The notes: a model not told the origin generated them from the sequence alone. 64,000 bases of DNA from Nostoc sp. JL33 (GCF_017114985.1 NZ_JABXKP010000026.1:1-64000); one strand, 5' to 3'. Positions 49,446 through 58,960 are shown, counted from the first letter of the stretch. Made by a program: numbers and translations.

Positions 49446-49992
49446 GGAAGTCAAAATATAAGTTATGCAGCTACCGGAACAGACTCGACTTCAATATCCA
49501 CTTCATCCATTGGTGGTGACAACGTTGCCCAGTATCGTAATTTGGTAATCTGGCTCAATAATAAACCACTAGCACCGTTTCAATTTTTCTTACCTAAATC
49601 AGCCTTGATTGAAACTCGCTTGGGTGTAACTTTCATCAGTTACGAAAAGACATGGCTGGCGTTAACACCAATTAATTTGCACCTCGAAGGGATTAATTTA
49701 ACAGCAACACAGAAAATTCAGTCACGATATCCTGATGACCAAATTCTCACTGCTGCGGGTACTGGGAGAACATTAACCGGATTTGCCATCGAAGTTGGTG
49801 AACAGGAAAAGTCAAAGAAAATCACTCCTAACAGAAATCGTTAATTACTACTGTGGGACTACATATCAACTACAAACCAGATATTTAGTTCATAATTCCA
49901 AATCCGGTTCTTGGCGTTTTCAGGAAAATCTGAATAGAGTGAAAATTGTTCCTGTGACTTTGCCTGAGGCACAATCTAGAACTTTAATGTAA
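49446..49992 (+). pseudogene. Broken gene of unknown function (frameshifted, no start)
   Basis: One frame is open from 49446 to 49844 without a convincing start (includes ISYAATGTDSTSIS, PFQFFLPKSALIETRLGVTF, SYEKTWLALTPINLHLEGIN and GTGRTLTGFAIEVGEQEKS). A second frame, displaced by one, carries on to 49992 (LLTEIVNYYCGTTYQLQTRY, SWRFQENLNRVKIVPVTLPE). The composition of both looks protein-like and the two overlap near 49783-49844, so a frameshift around 49820 is likely. Family not recognised. Confidence 0.5.
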
Positions 49993-50012
49993 ATAGACCT
50001 TAAAAAAGACAG

Positions 50013-50441
50013 ATGATTACACCAATGCGTGTTTTTGTGTTAATGTTCAATGCTCGAACGGAAAATGAGGGGATTCACACGATTCGAGAGGGCGATCGCA
50101 ATAAAATTCTGATGTTCGAGTCAGAAGACGACGCCACGCGCTTTGCCCTAATGTTGGAAGCTCAAGACTTCCCCTCACCTACACCAGAACCGATCGATGC
50201 TGAGGAAATCAAGGAATTTTGCCAAAGCGCTGGATATGAATGGGAAATCATCCCGGAAAACAGCAATTTAGTTGTCACTCCCCCAGAACTTAACGTCGAA
50301 GAAACTGACTGGCAAGCAGATGCCCGGAAAGAGGATACTATTGAAGACACCTTCCCTCTCAATCAACAGCCAGTAGAAGAACCAGGATTGTCTGATTCTG
50401 AACTAGAGAAGATTCGTCGCAAATTGGAAGGATTGTTGTAA
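50013..50441 (+). CDS. DUF3110 domain-containing protein
   Basis: A 142-residue protein: N-terminal RVFVLMFNARTENEGIHTIR and DDATRFALMLEAQDFPSP mark the cyanobacterial/plant DUF3110 family; the C-terminal part is acidic with a final helix SDSELEKIRRKLEGLL. ATGs at 50013 and 50025 are both possible. Function unknown. Confidence 0.85.
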   Translation: MITPMRVFVLMFNARTENEGIHTIREGDRNKILMFESEDDATRFALMLEAQDFPSPTPEPIDAEEIKEFCQSAGYEWEIIPENSNLVVTPPELNVEETDWQADARKEDTIEDTFPLNQQPVEEPGLSDSELEKIRRKLEGLL

Positions 50442-50743
50442 TTTGTCATTAGTCATTGGTAAGCCAGTGGGGTCTTCTCCCTCAGGCGCGTGGCTAACGC
50501 CAACGCCAAGGAGCGTCTTTTGGAGTTGGGGGTTTCCACGCTACTTGCTTCACTTGGGGAGACCCCTGTCCCCGCAGTGGCTCCCCATGAGCAACTGGTG
50601 CTAGCGTAGCGGTAGCAAGGTACGAGCGTCACCCGAAGGGTCATTGGTCATTAGCCATTGGTCGCTTGACTAATGACATAGACGCCCTTTGGGCGGCTGA
50701 CCGTAGGGTAGGACAAAAGACTAGGACAAATGACAGAGGACAA
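50442..50743. repeat. Repeat-rich spacer
   Basis: About 300 bp built of dispersed repeats: GTCATTGGT/GTCATTAG units at both ends, GGCTAACGCCAACGCCAAGG, a GC-rich GGGGAGACCCCTGTCCCCGCAGTGGC segment-type stretch and TGGTGCTAGCGTAGCGGTAGC. No gene. It resembles clustered small dispersed repeats of Nostoc. Confidence 0.55.
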
Positions 50744-51670
50744 ATGACAAATTTGCAGGAACGCGGGCATCTTTTAACGGAGTTGGTAAATCCTAACAGT
50801 TTTAACTTAGACCAGCTCAGTTCTCTGGAATTGGTGGAACTGTTTAATAACGAAGACCAAAAGGCAGTTGCGGCGGTTGCGGCGGCGAAAATTCAGTTGG
50901 CACAAGCAATTGAGCGTACCGCAGAGCGTTTGCGCCACGGAGGACGGCTATTTTATATCGGTGCGGGCACAAGTGGTCGTTTAGGGGTGTTAGATGCTGC
51001 TGAGTGTCCACCTACTTTTTGTACACCCCCAGAGTTGGTACAGGGGATTATTGCTGGTGGTGCGGGTGCGCTGGTACGCAGTTCTGAGGATTTAGAAGAC
51101 AGCATTGAAGATGGTGAGGCTGCGATCGCTGGGCGACACATTACCCAACTAGATGTAGTAGTTGGGATTACGGCTGGTGGGACAACGCCATTTGTCCACG
51201 GTGCACTTCATGCTGCACGTCAACGAGGAGCCACTACTATTTTTATCGCTTGTGTTCCAGCTGAACAAGTTAGCTTTGATGCCGATATTGATATTCGGCT
51301 ATTGACAGGGCCAGAAATAATCGCCGGCTCAACTCGCCTGAAAGCTGGTACAGCTACGAAGTTAGCTTTAAATATGCTTTCTACTGGGGTGATGGTGAAG
51401 CTAGGCAAAGTTTATGGCAATCGCATGGTGGATGTGGCGGTAACAAATCAAAAGTTACGCGATCGCGCTTTGCGAATTTTGCAAGACCTCACAGGTTTAA
51501 GTCGGGAAGCTGCTGGTTTTTTACTAGAACGTAGTGGCAAGTGGGTTAAGCTAGCGCTATTAATGCACTGGACTGGTTTAGAAAAAGACGAGGGCGATCG
51601 GCTTCTTTCAGAACACCAAAGTAATCTCAGAGCAGCTGTTATTAGCTATCAAAACCACAACCAACCTTAA
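50744..51670 (+). CDS. murQ: N-acetylmuramic acid 6-phosphate etherase MurQ
   Basis: Cleaves the lactyl ether of MurNAc-6-P in peptidoglycan recycling. SIS domain with IGAGTSGRLGVLDAAECPP, SSEDLEDSIEDGEAAI and GSTRLKAGTATKLALNMLST. The ATG at 50744 (MTNLQERGHLLTEL) matches family N-termini; the open frame reaches 50666 through repeat DNA. 308 aa, normal. Confidence 0.95.
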   Translation: MTNLQERGHLLTELVNPNSFNLDQLSSLELVELFNNEDQKAVAAVAAAKIQLAQAIERTAERLRHGGRLFYIGAGTSGRLGVLDAAECPPTFCTPPELVQGIIAGGAGALVRSSEDLEDSIEDGEAAIAGRHITQLDVVVGITAGGTTPFVHGALHAARQRGATTIFIACVPAEQVSFDADIDIRLLTGPEIIAGSTRLKAGTATKLALNMLSTGVMVKLGKVYGNRMVDVAVTNQKLRDRALRILQDLTGLSREAAGFLLERSGKWVKLALLMHWTGLEKDEGDRLLSEHQSNLRAAVISYQNHNQP

Positions 51671-51714
51671 AGAAATTTTCCTAAATAAACCACATCTATT
51701 TTGAGAACCATCGT

Positions 51715-51830
51715 TTTTAAAAGTAGTCGGAGCATCTTGCTAAGATGCTGGTGGTAGCGGGCAAAATACTCACACTACTCCAGGTTTAAAAAAATGGCTG
51801 CTACTTATCTTAGTAGCACGCCTTTTTTTT
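51715..51830 (+). ncRNA. Candidate structured RNA downstream of murQ
   Basis: A hairpin with stem AGCATC/GATGCT and 7-nt loop TTGCTAA (51731-51750), a mostly unpaired stretch with ACTCACACTACTCC, then a terminator stem. AGTAGT (51722-51727) can pair with ACTACT near 51775 to enclose the first hairpin. The first hairpin looks exactly like a tRNA-Ser(GCU) anticodon arm, but there is no D arm, T arm or acceptor stem, so it is not an intact tRNA. It could be an sRNA, a decayed tRNA or the murQ 3' UTR. Confidence 0.4.
51796..51830 (+). terminator. Rho-independent terminator
   Basis: GGC-TGCTACT / AGTAGCA-C-GCC stem with TATCTT loop, followed by eight T's. It ends transcription of murQ or of the RNA candidate. 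Confidence 0.85.
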
Positions 51831-52299
51831 CAGGATAATATTCCCTAGAAAAGTTAACTAAAACTGATATAAATTAAGAAATGTAAATTTATATCAATAT
51901 TTTTATGATTTATTGCCAATCTGAATAACTAAAGCAAAAATATCTGGAGACTGCTAATTATTTTTTAAACAAAACTTCAGGACTTATACGGATATAATTC
52001 AGGATAAAAGTTATTAAAATAATATGTTAATACTGAATTAATCATCATGTGGACTATAGCAACCTACTGGAGTGATGAAATATTAGCAGAAAAGTAAAGT
52101 CTTGCCAATAATAAAGCCTGTAGTAGATGACTTATTTACTAGCAAGATTTTTTATATCCTTCCCATGTCCCTTGCTTTTAATAATCTTGATTTAGGCTGC
52201 TATGTACCAAATGTATTTGCACTGATTGATATGTCTGCTAACCACTATATAGCTAGCGTGGGTTTTTCATGCACTGGCTTTTAATAAAAGGAAGAAACT
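51831..52299. other. Promoter region of the phototaxis operon
   Basis: About 470 bp of AT-rich DNA. A 60-codon frame at 52102-52284 has no ribosome site and is not called. No specific operator was recognised. Confidence 0.45.
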
Positions 52300-53499
52300 A
52301 TGTCCCACGGGGAAGTTATTTCAAATAATCTAGTAAATCAATTTCAAAGTTGTACTCAGCTGCAATATAATGGCAAATTAAATATTAAGAGTTCAAAGGG
52401 GAGCCAATGGACTTTTTACTATCGGCTGGGACGTATAGTTTGGGCAACGGGGGGAACTCATCCCTTCCGACGCTGGCGTAGACATTTAGCTCAAAATTGT
52501 CCCCAGATTGATGTTGATAAGTTGCAGTTGTCTTTGCAAGACCTATCAATCGATTACTGGGATTATCGCCTTTTAGAAATATTTTATAAAAAACAGAAAA
52601 TCCAACGCGAACAGATTAACTCTATTGTCGATAACACGATAGCAGAACTATTATTTGACGTAGCTATGCAAGGAAATTTTGCTTCTATAAGTTGCAGTCG
52701 CAGTCAAGAAGTTATCTTAGAAGCACCAATGAGTTTCACGAGCGCAGAAATGTCTGTAAAGCATATGCAAGACTCGTGGAAAATTTGGTCAGAAGCTGGT
52801 TTAGCAAATTTTTCTCCTGACTTAGCACCATTTCTGCGGCGACCAGAAATACTCCAGCAGATGGTAAGTCCATCTGTCTACAAAAACTTTGCCAATTTCA
52901 TCAACGGCAAATTCACTCTGCGAGATTTAGCCGTGAAAATGAAGCAGAGTGTACTGCCACTCACGCGTTCATTGGTTCCCTATATCCTTAAAGGAATCAT
53001 CGAATTGGTGGAAGTACCTGACTTGCCCTTAGGAGTTACTGAAGTCAACAATAACTCTACCATCACACAATTAAAGAAGCGGACTGCTCCACTAGTGGCT
53101 TGCGTCGATGATAGCCCTCAGGTATGTAAAATGCTAGAGGATATTATCACTTCCAATGGATTAAGGTTTGTCAAGATTCAAGATGCTGTACAAGCTCTAC
53201 CAACCCTCATTCAAGATAAACCAGACCTGATTTTCTTGGATTTGATTATGCCAGTTGCCAGTGGTTACGAAATTTGCACTCAGTTGCGACGAATATCTGC
53301 CTTTAGCAACACACCAATCATTATATTAACAGGCAATGATGGTTTTTTAGATAGAGTTCGTGCCAAGGTTGTCGGTTCTACAGATTTTCTCACTAAACCC
53401 GTAGTCGCTGATAAGGTGATGGCTATAATACGTAAATATTTAGCTACATCGAGTGTATCCATCGACAAAAATAAATCTAATTTAGAGGTTTGGAATTAG
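52300..53499 (+). CDS. pixG: PatA/PixG-type response regulator (DUF4388-like + REC)
   Basis: A 399-residue protein: an N-terminal PatA-type domain (LQYNGKLNIKSSKGSQWTFY, LGRIVWATGGTHPFRRWRRH), a helical middle and a C-terminal REC domain (CVDDSPQVCKMLEDI, phospho-acceptor Asp in LIFLDLIMP, Lys in FLTKPV). Such PatA-like regulators head the pixGHIJL/ptx phototaxis operons, and that is the order seen here. A GGAAGAAACT ribosome site precedes the ATG. Likely output protein acting on pilus motility (family knowledge). A 500-bp gap with a long hairpin separates it from the CheY gene. Confidence 0.86.
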   Translation: MSHGEVISNNLVNQFQSCTQLQYNGKLNIKSSKGSQWTFYYRLGRIVWATGGTHPFRRWRRHLAQNCPQIDVDKLQLSLQDLSIDYWDYRLLEIFYKKQKIQREQINSIVDNTIAELLFDVAMQGNFASISCSRSQEVILEAPMSFTSAEMSVKHMQDSWKIWSEAGLANFSPDLAPFLRRPEILQQMVSPSVYKNFANFINGKFTLRDLAVKMKQSVLPLTRSLVPYILKGIIELVEVPDLPLGVTEVNNNSTITQLKKRTAPLVACVDDSPQVCKMLEDIITSNGLRFVKIQDAVQALPTLIQDKPDLIFLDLIMPVASGYEICTQLRRISAFSNTPIIILTGNDGFLDRVRAKVVGSTDFLTKPVVADKVMAIIRKYLATSSVSIDKNKSNLEVWN

Positions 53500-53660
53500 G
53501 GGGAATTAGAGGCTAAGTAAGTGGGGAAGAGTAAATCAAACTAGGTTACGCAATATAAAACTAATTAAATTAGCTTGTAGTCAAGGTCTTAGTCCTTACT
53601 ATAAACCTCTAATTATTCATGTCTACTTACTTATTTATAAACAAAATATAAAGTGTAAGG

Positions 53661-53717
53661 TGTTAGACGAGAGTATGGCACTAAAAGCCTGGAATAGTGC
53701 CGTACTCTTGTCTAACA
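53661..53717. other. Long RNA-type hairpin (23-bp stem)
   Basis: Arms 53661-53683 and 53695-53717 are complementary over 23 nt; the only two non-Watson-Crick positions are G:U-type in the transcript. The loop is 11 nt (AAAGCCTGGAA). It lies inside a 498-bp gap between pixG and pixH. No T-run follows. Nothing else was recognised in 53500-53997. Confidence 0.7.
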
Positions 53718-53997
53718 AACCCTACAAGACTACTTAGATTTTTTCAAAAACAATTTACAATTCCTATATTAAGTTATGTTTAGTACGTATTTTTGCTGAG
53801 GTTGATACGTAAAATTTGAATCAATATTAGACAAATACAAATTTTTGTATTTTATAGCAGTCCTGTTTGAGTTGTGAAATAGTGGTTAGGGCAAAGGGGT
53901 TAGGGGCTAGTCCCTTGCATGTCTTTGTTGAGGAATCATTTAGGATTTGTATGTCTAATTTGTTTACATTCTGAGAAAGGTTTAACGAGTAATTGCC

Positions 53998-54360
53998 ATG
54001 AATACTGTTTTAGTTGTTGAAGATGGCTTAACCGATATGGAAATAATCAGCCGTTACTTACAACAGGCAGGTTATTCTGTGATTAGCGCCACAAGCAGTG
54101 AAGAAGCTCAAGACAAAATAGATAAAAAGAAGCCAGACCTAATATTACTCGACGTAATTTTACCAGGAAAAAGTGGCTTTGAAATTTGCCGAGAATTGAA
54201 AAGCAATCCCAACACTAGTAAAATACCTGTGGTTTTTTGCTCTACCAAAAATACTGATGTAGATAAAATTTGGGGTAATATGTTGGGCGCTGATGGTTAT
54301 CTCTCAAAACCGATTGAACGTGAGGAATTACTATTAATTTTGAACCGATTGATTCAATAA
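53998..54360 (+). CDS. pixH: CheY-like response regulator
   Basis: A 120-residue single REC domain. Acidic pair in VVEDG, Asp52 in LILLDVILP, Thr/Ser site in VVFCSTKN and Lys104 in YLSKPIE. PixH-type CheY proteins take phosphate from the PixL/CheA kinase and modulate pilus-driven phototaxis. Followed by cheW after 107 bp. Confidence 0.9.
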   Translation: MNTVLVVEDGLTDMEIISRYLQQAGYSVISATSSEEAQDKIDKKKPDLILLDVILPGKSGFEICRELKSNPNTSKIPVVFCSTKNTDVDKIWGNMLGADGYLSKPIEREELLLILNRLIQ

Positions 54361-54467
54361 GTAAGAATGCAATAAATAAACAGTCAATCAAAGTCACTAC
54401 TTTTAAATTAAAAAATAACTCAAATAGTGGCTAAAGATAAATTATCAAGTAGAAAGGATTAATAACT

Positions 54468-54941
54468 TTGGAAACCAAGGAAAAGTTTTTAAGTTTTAAT
54501 TTAGGAATAAGGGATACAGCCGTAATTTCGTTACAACACATCACAGAAGTTTTGCAAGTATCATTACCAGAAATATGTGGCGTTCCTGAGATGCCGAGTA
54601 GCGTCTTGGGTATTTATAACTGGCGCGGTGAGATGCTTTGGTTGGTCGATTTAGAGGCAATGTTAGGTTATCCTCCAATTTCGCAAGGCTCAAATTTACT
54701 TTCAATAATGATGGGGATTGTTCTGGAAAACAAGGGTAAGTATTTGGGACTATTGGTGCGACAGCTTATCGATATTGAATGGCTGGATACTAAGCAAATG
54801 AAACCCGCAATTACTGAATTATTTTATCCTAAAATATCACCTTTTTTACAGGGATACTTTATTAATGATTCCGAGGAGATGATTTTTAATTTGGATGCGA
54901 TAACGATTATCCAAGCTCCCATGTGGGGGGTTCATAATTGA
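54468..54941 (+). CDS. pixI: CheW-like coupling protein
   Basis: A 157-residue CheW domain protein (FLSFNLGIRDTAVISLQHIT, VPEMPSSVLGIYNWRGEMLW, RQLIDIEWLD). It links the receptor to the CheA-type kinase. The start is TTG at 54468 with AGAAAGGA about 9 nt upstream; there is no in-frame ATG before the domain. Third gene of the phototaxis operon. Confidence 0.88.
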   Translation: METKEKFLSFNLGIRDTAVISLQHITEVLQVSLPEICGVPEMPSSVLGIYNWRGEMLWLVDLEAMLGYPPISQGSNLLSIMMGIVLENKGKYLGLLVRQLIDIEWLDTKQMKPAITELFYPKISPFLQGYFINDSEEMIFNLDAITIIQAPMWGVHN

Positions 54942-55067
54942 AGCTTTAGTAATGGGTGATTAGGCATAGTATTTTGAAAATTACTAATCCTTAATGGCCA
55001 CATACCAGTTCATTCTTGCCTGCCAAATATCAAATTCTTACCAACTACAAATTTTGAGGGAAATCAA

Positions 55068-58000
55068 ATGACGTTTTTGTATAAAAATAGCCAAGAAAAT
55101 GAGAATATAATCTCGGAATTAGAAAATATTAATGGTGACGCGAATATAGCGAATATTGCTAGTAATGAAATATCTTTATTAAATGCGATCGCTGAGGAAT
55201 TTAAAACTTGGCGGCGACAGTTGCAAGACATCGCAACTCATATGCGCCAAGCGTCAGACCTTGATGGATTACTCAAAATCACTGTAGCGCAAATTAGAGA
55301 AAAGATTGGCTGCGATCGCGCTTTGATTTATCAGTTTACTTCCCTAGAATCAGGTAATGTTTTAGCAGAATCTAGAACACTAGGTTGGACACCGACTTTA
55401 GGCGAAAATATTCCCGTAATTATTTTTGGCTTATATAGCAATAAAGACTATATAGAACCTGTAGTTATTGACGATATCAATCAGATTCAACTTACCCCTT
55501 ATCAAAAGCAACTGCTAGATAAATTTCAAATTAAAGCTAGTTTGAGTTTACCGATTGTAGTAGAAGGTAAAGTATGGGGTTTACTAGCAGTAAATAATTG
55601 CCAGACAACGCGGCAGTGGCAAGAGGTAGAAATTAGTCTACTATCTCAAATTACAACAGAATTCACCTACAAATTACAGAGCTTTGAATTTCACAAAGAA
55701 CTACAAAATCAAACACAGGCAAAAAAATCAGTAGCTAAAGTCATCGATAAAATTCTCCACGTATCAAATATTGATAAGATTTTCCAAACAACTACTCAAG
55801 AAGTACGTCAATTACTAAAATGCGATCGCGTAGGTGTTTATCGCTTCAAACCTGACTGGAGTGGCGAGTTTATCGCAGAGACAGTGGGTAATGGTTGGAT
55901 AAAAATGGTTGGCCCTGATTTTAAAATGGTCTGGGAAGATAGCCACTTACAAGAGACTCAAGGAGGACGTTATGCCAAGGGTGAAACCTTTGTGGTCAAG
56001 GACATTTATCAAATGGGTCATGCTCAATGTCACATTGATATTTTAGAGCAGTTTGAAATGAAGGCTTACATCATTGCGCCGATATTCAGTGGAGAGAAAT
56101 TATGGGGCTTGCTGGGAGCTTATCAAAATTCTGGGCCGCGTGATTGGCAATCTTGGGAAGAAAGCTTTTTAACTCAGATTGGCTTGCAATTTGGTGTGGC
56201 CATATCACAAAGAGAATATATCGAGGAAGTGCAGAGGAAATCTGATCAACTAGCTCAGATACTTGAACAAGAGAAAGCTTTAACGAAGATAGTCGATCGC
56301 ATCCGACAAACCTTAGATGTAGATAGCGTCTTCAAAATAACCACTCAAGAAGTACGGCAATTACTAAAATGCGATCGCGTTGTAGTTTTTCGCTTCAATC
56401 CCGACTGGAGTGGTGAATTTGTCGCTGAGTCAGTGGTTAGTAATTCTATCAAACTGGTAGGCCCTGATATTAAAACCGTCTGGGCAGATACCTACATACA
56501 AGAAAATAAAGGTGGTCGATATGTCCAAGGTGAAAGCTTTATCGCTAATGACATCCATGAGGTAGGTCATTCTCCCTGCCATGTTGAGATGCTAGAGCAG
56601 TTGGAAATTAGAGCCTATGTGATTGTACCTGTATTTTCTGGGGAAAAATTGTGGGGATTATTAGCAATTTATCAAAACTTTGTATCTCGTGATTGGCAAC
56701 CTTGGGAAGTCAGCTTTTTGATTCAAATTGGCTCTCAATTTGGTGTAGCTGTATCACAGGCAGAATATCTTGAACAAGTGCGAATTAGAAATACACAACT
56801 AGCTCAGTTAGCAGATCAAGAGAAAGCTTTCACTAAGATAGTCAACCGCATCCGCCAATCTGTAGATGTAGATAGTGTCTTCAGAACAACCACTCATGAA
56901 GTGCGTCAATCACTCCGATGCGATCGCGTCGCAGTCTATCGCTTTAACCCTGACTGGGGTGGTGAATTTGTCTCTGAGTCTGTGGGTAATAATTGGACAA
57001 AACTGGTAGGCCCTGATCTTAGAACCTTTTTAGACGATACCTATTTGCAAGAAACTCAGGGAGGTAGGTATGTCAAAGGTGAAAACTTTATCGTTAATGA
57101 CATCTATAAAGCAGGGCTTGCTCCCTGCCACATTGAGATTTTAGAGCAGTTTGAAGCCAAAGCTTACATAATTGTTCCTATATTCTTCGGGGAAAAATTG
57201 TGGGGCTTGTTGGCAGCGTATCAAAATTCTAGCACCCGTGAATGGCAAAGCTGGGAACTTAACTTTTTGGTTCAGACTAGCTTACAATTTAGCCTAGCTA
57301 AATCACAGATAGACTATTTGGAATTAGTTCGGGTAAAATCTGAGAAACTAGCTCAGTTAGCGGAACAAGAGAAAGCTGTCACAAAGATCAGCAACCGCAT
57401 CCGACAATCTTTGAATGTAGAAGATATTTTCAAGATAACCACTCAAGAAGTGCGACAATTATTGCGATGCGATCGCGTCTCTGTCTATCGCTTTAATCCT
57501 GACTGGAGTGGCGAATTTGTGTCTGAGTCAGTAGCTCATGGTTGGGTAAGACTAGTAGGCCCCGATGTCAGAACTGTCTGGGAAGATACCCACTTACAAG
57601 AAACTCAGGGAGGTCGATATGCCCAAGGTGAAAACTTTGTTGTAAATGACATCTATCAGATGGGTCATTTACCCTGCCATATTGAGATATTAGAACAGTT
57701 TGAAGTCAAAGCTTATGTAGTTGTTCCTGTATTTGCTGGGGAACAATTGTGGGGTTTGCTGGCAGCTTATCAAAATTCGGGAACTCGTGATTGGGACGAA
57801 TCGCAAGTCAGTTTGTTAGCACGCATTGGCAGTCAGTTAGGGCTGACATTACAACAGACGGAATATTTGCAACAAGTACAAGCGCAGTCAGCAAAATTAG
57901 CAGACGCAGCAGCACGGGAAAAGGCAGCCAAGGAATTATTACAACAACGGTCTATTCAACTCCTAATAGCCCTTAGACCCGCTCTCAATGGCGACTTAAC

Positions 58001-58925
58001 GGTACGCGCACCAATTACAGAAGACGAGCTAGGCACGATCGCCGATGCTTACAATAATACCCTGCAAGCACTGCGGCAAATCGTTATTCAGGTACAGGGG
58101 GCTGCTCAACAAGTTGCCCAAACTTCTAGCAATAGTGACGCTTCACTAGCGGGATTGACTAATCTGGCGCAACAACAGTCTGAGGAAATTACCGCAGCTT
58201 TAGGCGAAATTCAACAGATGGTGGACTCTACTCAAGCTGTAGTGGCAAATGCAGAGTTAGTGCAACTAGCAGTGCAACAAGCCAATCAAACTGTAGAGTC
58301 TGGCGATACCGCCATGAACCTGACTGTCAAAGCAATCCAAGGAATTCGTGAAACTGTTGCTCAAACTAGCAAAAAGATTAAACGTCTCAGCGAATCCTCA
58401 CAAAAAATCTCCAAAGTGGTGAATTTGATTGGTAATTTTGCCACACAGACAAACGTACTGGCTTTGAATGCAGCGATTGAAGCCACTCGTGCAGGTGAAT
58501 ATGGCAAAGGCTTTGCAGTTGTAGCTGATGAAGTCCGTTCTTTATCTCGCCAGTCAGCAGCAGCCAGCATCGAAATTGAAAAATTAGTCCAGGAGATTCA
58601 AGCAGAAACCGGAGAAGTTGCAGTAGCGATGGAAACTGGCATTCAACAGGTGGTAGAAGGCACAAATCTTGTCAATGACACTCGCCAAAACTTAAATGCG
58701 ATCGTTTCTGCAACTGCCGAAATTAGTCAGCTAATCGAGCGAATTACCGCAGCAACTCAAAAACAAATGACGCAATCTGTGACAGTAACTAAATCAATGC
58801 AAGATGTAGCAGAAATTGCCAATAAAACTTTTGCTGAATCTCAAGAAATTGCTACTGTGTTCCAAGATTTATCAGGGATGGCGCAAGAGTTATTAACAAC
58901 TGCTGGTAAGTTTAAAGTGAACTAA
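55068..58925 (+). CDS. pixJ: Cyanobacteriochrome phototaxis receptor (methyl-accepting chemotaxis protein, PixJ type)
   Basis: A 1285-residue light receptor. GAF1 (about 65-200) lacks a bilin Cys (TPYQ at the site). GAF2-GAF5 each have the CBCR Cys-His: Cys321, 504, 687 and 870, spaced exactly 183 residues, with LEQFE downstream. The red/green-type Trp and Asp (W-x-D then QETQGGRY) are at 289/291, 472/474 and 838/840, but GAF4 has Leu655 in place of Trp (TFLDDTYLQ). After a HAMP-like linker (about 965-1010) comes the MCP signalling domain with the hairpin tip ATQTNVLALNAAIEATRAGE. No membrane segment is seen, so it is probably cytosolic or peripheral. Residue numbers of GAF2 agree with those I recall for AnPixJ. 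GAGGG precedes the ATG. Confidence 0.93.
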   Translation: MTFLYKNSQENENIISELENINGDANIANIASNEISLLNAIAEEFKTWRRQLQDIATHMRQASDLDGLLKITVAQIREKIGCDRALIYQFTSLESGNVLAESRTLGWTPTLGENIPVIIFGLYSNKDYIEPVVIDDINQIQLTPYQKQLLDKFQIKASLSLPIVVEGKVWGLLAVNNCQTTRQWQEVEISLLSQITTEFTYKLQSFEFHKELQNQTQAKKSVAKVIDKILHVSNIDKIFQTTTQEVRQLLKCDRVGVYRFKPDWSGEFIAETVGNGWIKMVGPDFKMVWEDSHLQETQGGRYAKGETFVVKDIYQMGHAQCHIDILEQFEMKAYIIAPIFSGEKLWGLLGAYQNSGPRDWQSWEESFLTQIGLQFGVAISQREYIEEVQRKSDQLAQILEQEKALTKIVDRIRQTLDVDSVFKITTQEVRQLLKCDRVVVFRFNPDWSGEFVAESVVSNSIKLVGPDIKTVWADTYIQENKGGRYVQGESFIANDIHEVGHSPCHVEMLEQLEIRAYVIVPVFSGEKLWGLLAIYQNFVSRDWQPWEVSFLIQIGSQFGVAVSQAEYLEQVRIRNTQLAQLADQEKAFTKIVNRIRQSVDVDSVFRTTTHEVRQSLRCDRVAVYRFNPDWGGEFVSESVGNNWTKLVGPDLRTFLDDTYLQETQGGRYVKGENFIVNDIYKAGLAPCHIEILEQFEAKAYIIVPIFFGEKLWGLLAAYQNSSTREWQSWELNFLVQTSLQFSLAKSQIDYLELVRVKSEKLAQLAEQEKAVTKISNRIRQSLNVEDIFKITTQEVRQLLRCDRVSVYRFNPDWSGEFVSESVAHGWVRLVGPDVRTVWEDTHLQETQGGRYAQGENFVVNDIYQMGHLPCHIEILEQFEVKAYVVVPVFAGEQLWGLLAAYQNSGTRDWDESQVSLLARIGSQLGLTLQQTEYLQQVQAQSAKLADAAAREKAAKELLQQRSIQLLIALRPALNGDLTVRAPITEDELGTIADAYNNTLQALRQIVIQVQGAAQQVAQTSSNSDASLAGLTNLAQQQSEEITAALGEIQQMVDSTQAVVANAELVQLAVQQANQTVESGDTAMNLTVKAIQGIRETVAQTSKKIKRLSESSQKISKVVNLIGNFATQTNVLALNAAIEATRAGEYGKGFAVVADEVRSLSRQSAAASIEIEKLVQEIQAETGEVAVAMETGIQQVVEGTNLVNDTRQNLNAIVSATAEISQLIERITAATQKQMTQSVTVTKSMQDVAEIANKTFAESQEIATVFQDLSGMAQELLTTAGKFKVN

Positions 58926-58927
58926 GT

Positions 58928-58958
58928 AGGGAATAGGGAGTGGGGAGTGGGGAGTGGG
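58928..58958. repeat. GGGGAGT heptanucleotide repeat, left of four-helix gene
   Basis: About four 7-nt units directly after the pixJ stop; the last unit provides GGAG before the next ATG. Confidence 0.7.
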
Positions 58959-58960
58959 AA

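Noticed and set aside
51731-51750. tRNA-Ser(GCU)
   Set aside because: Only the anticodon arm is present; acceptor, D and T arms are missing, so it is reported only as a structured RNA candidate.
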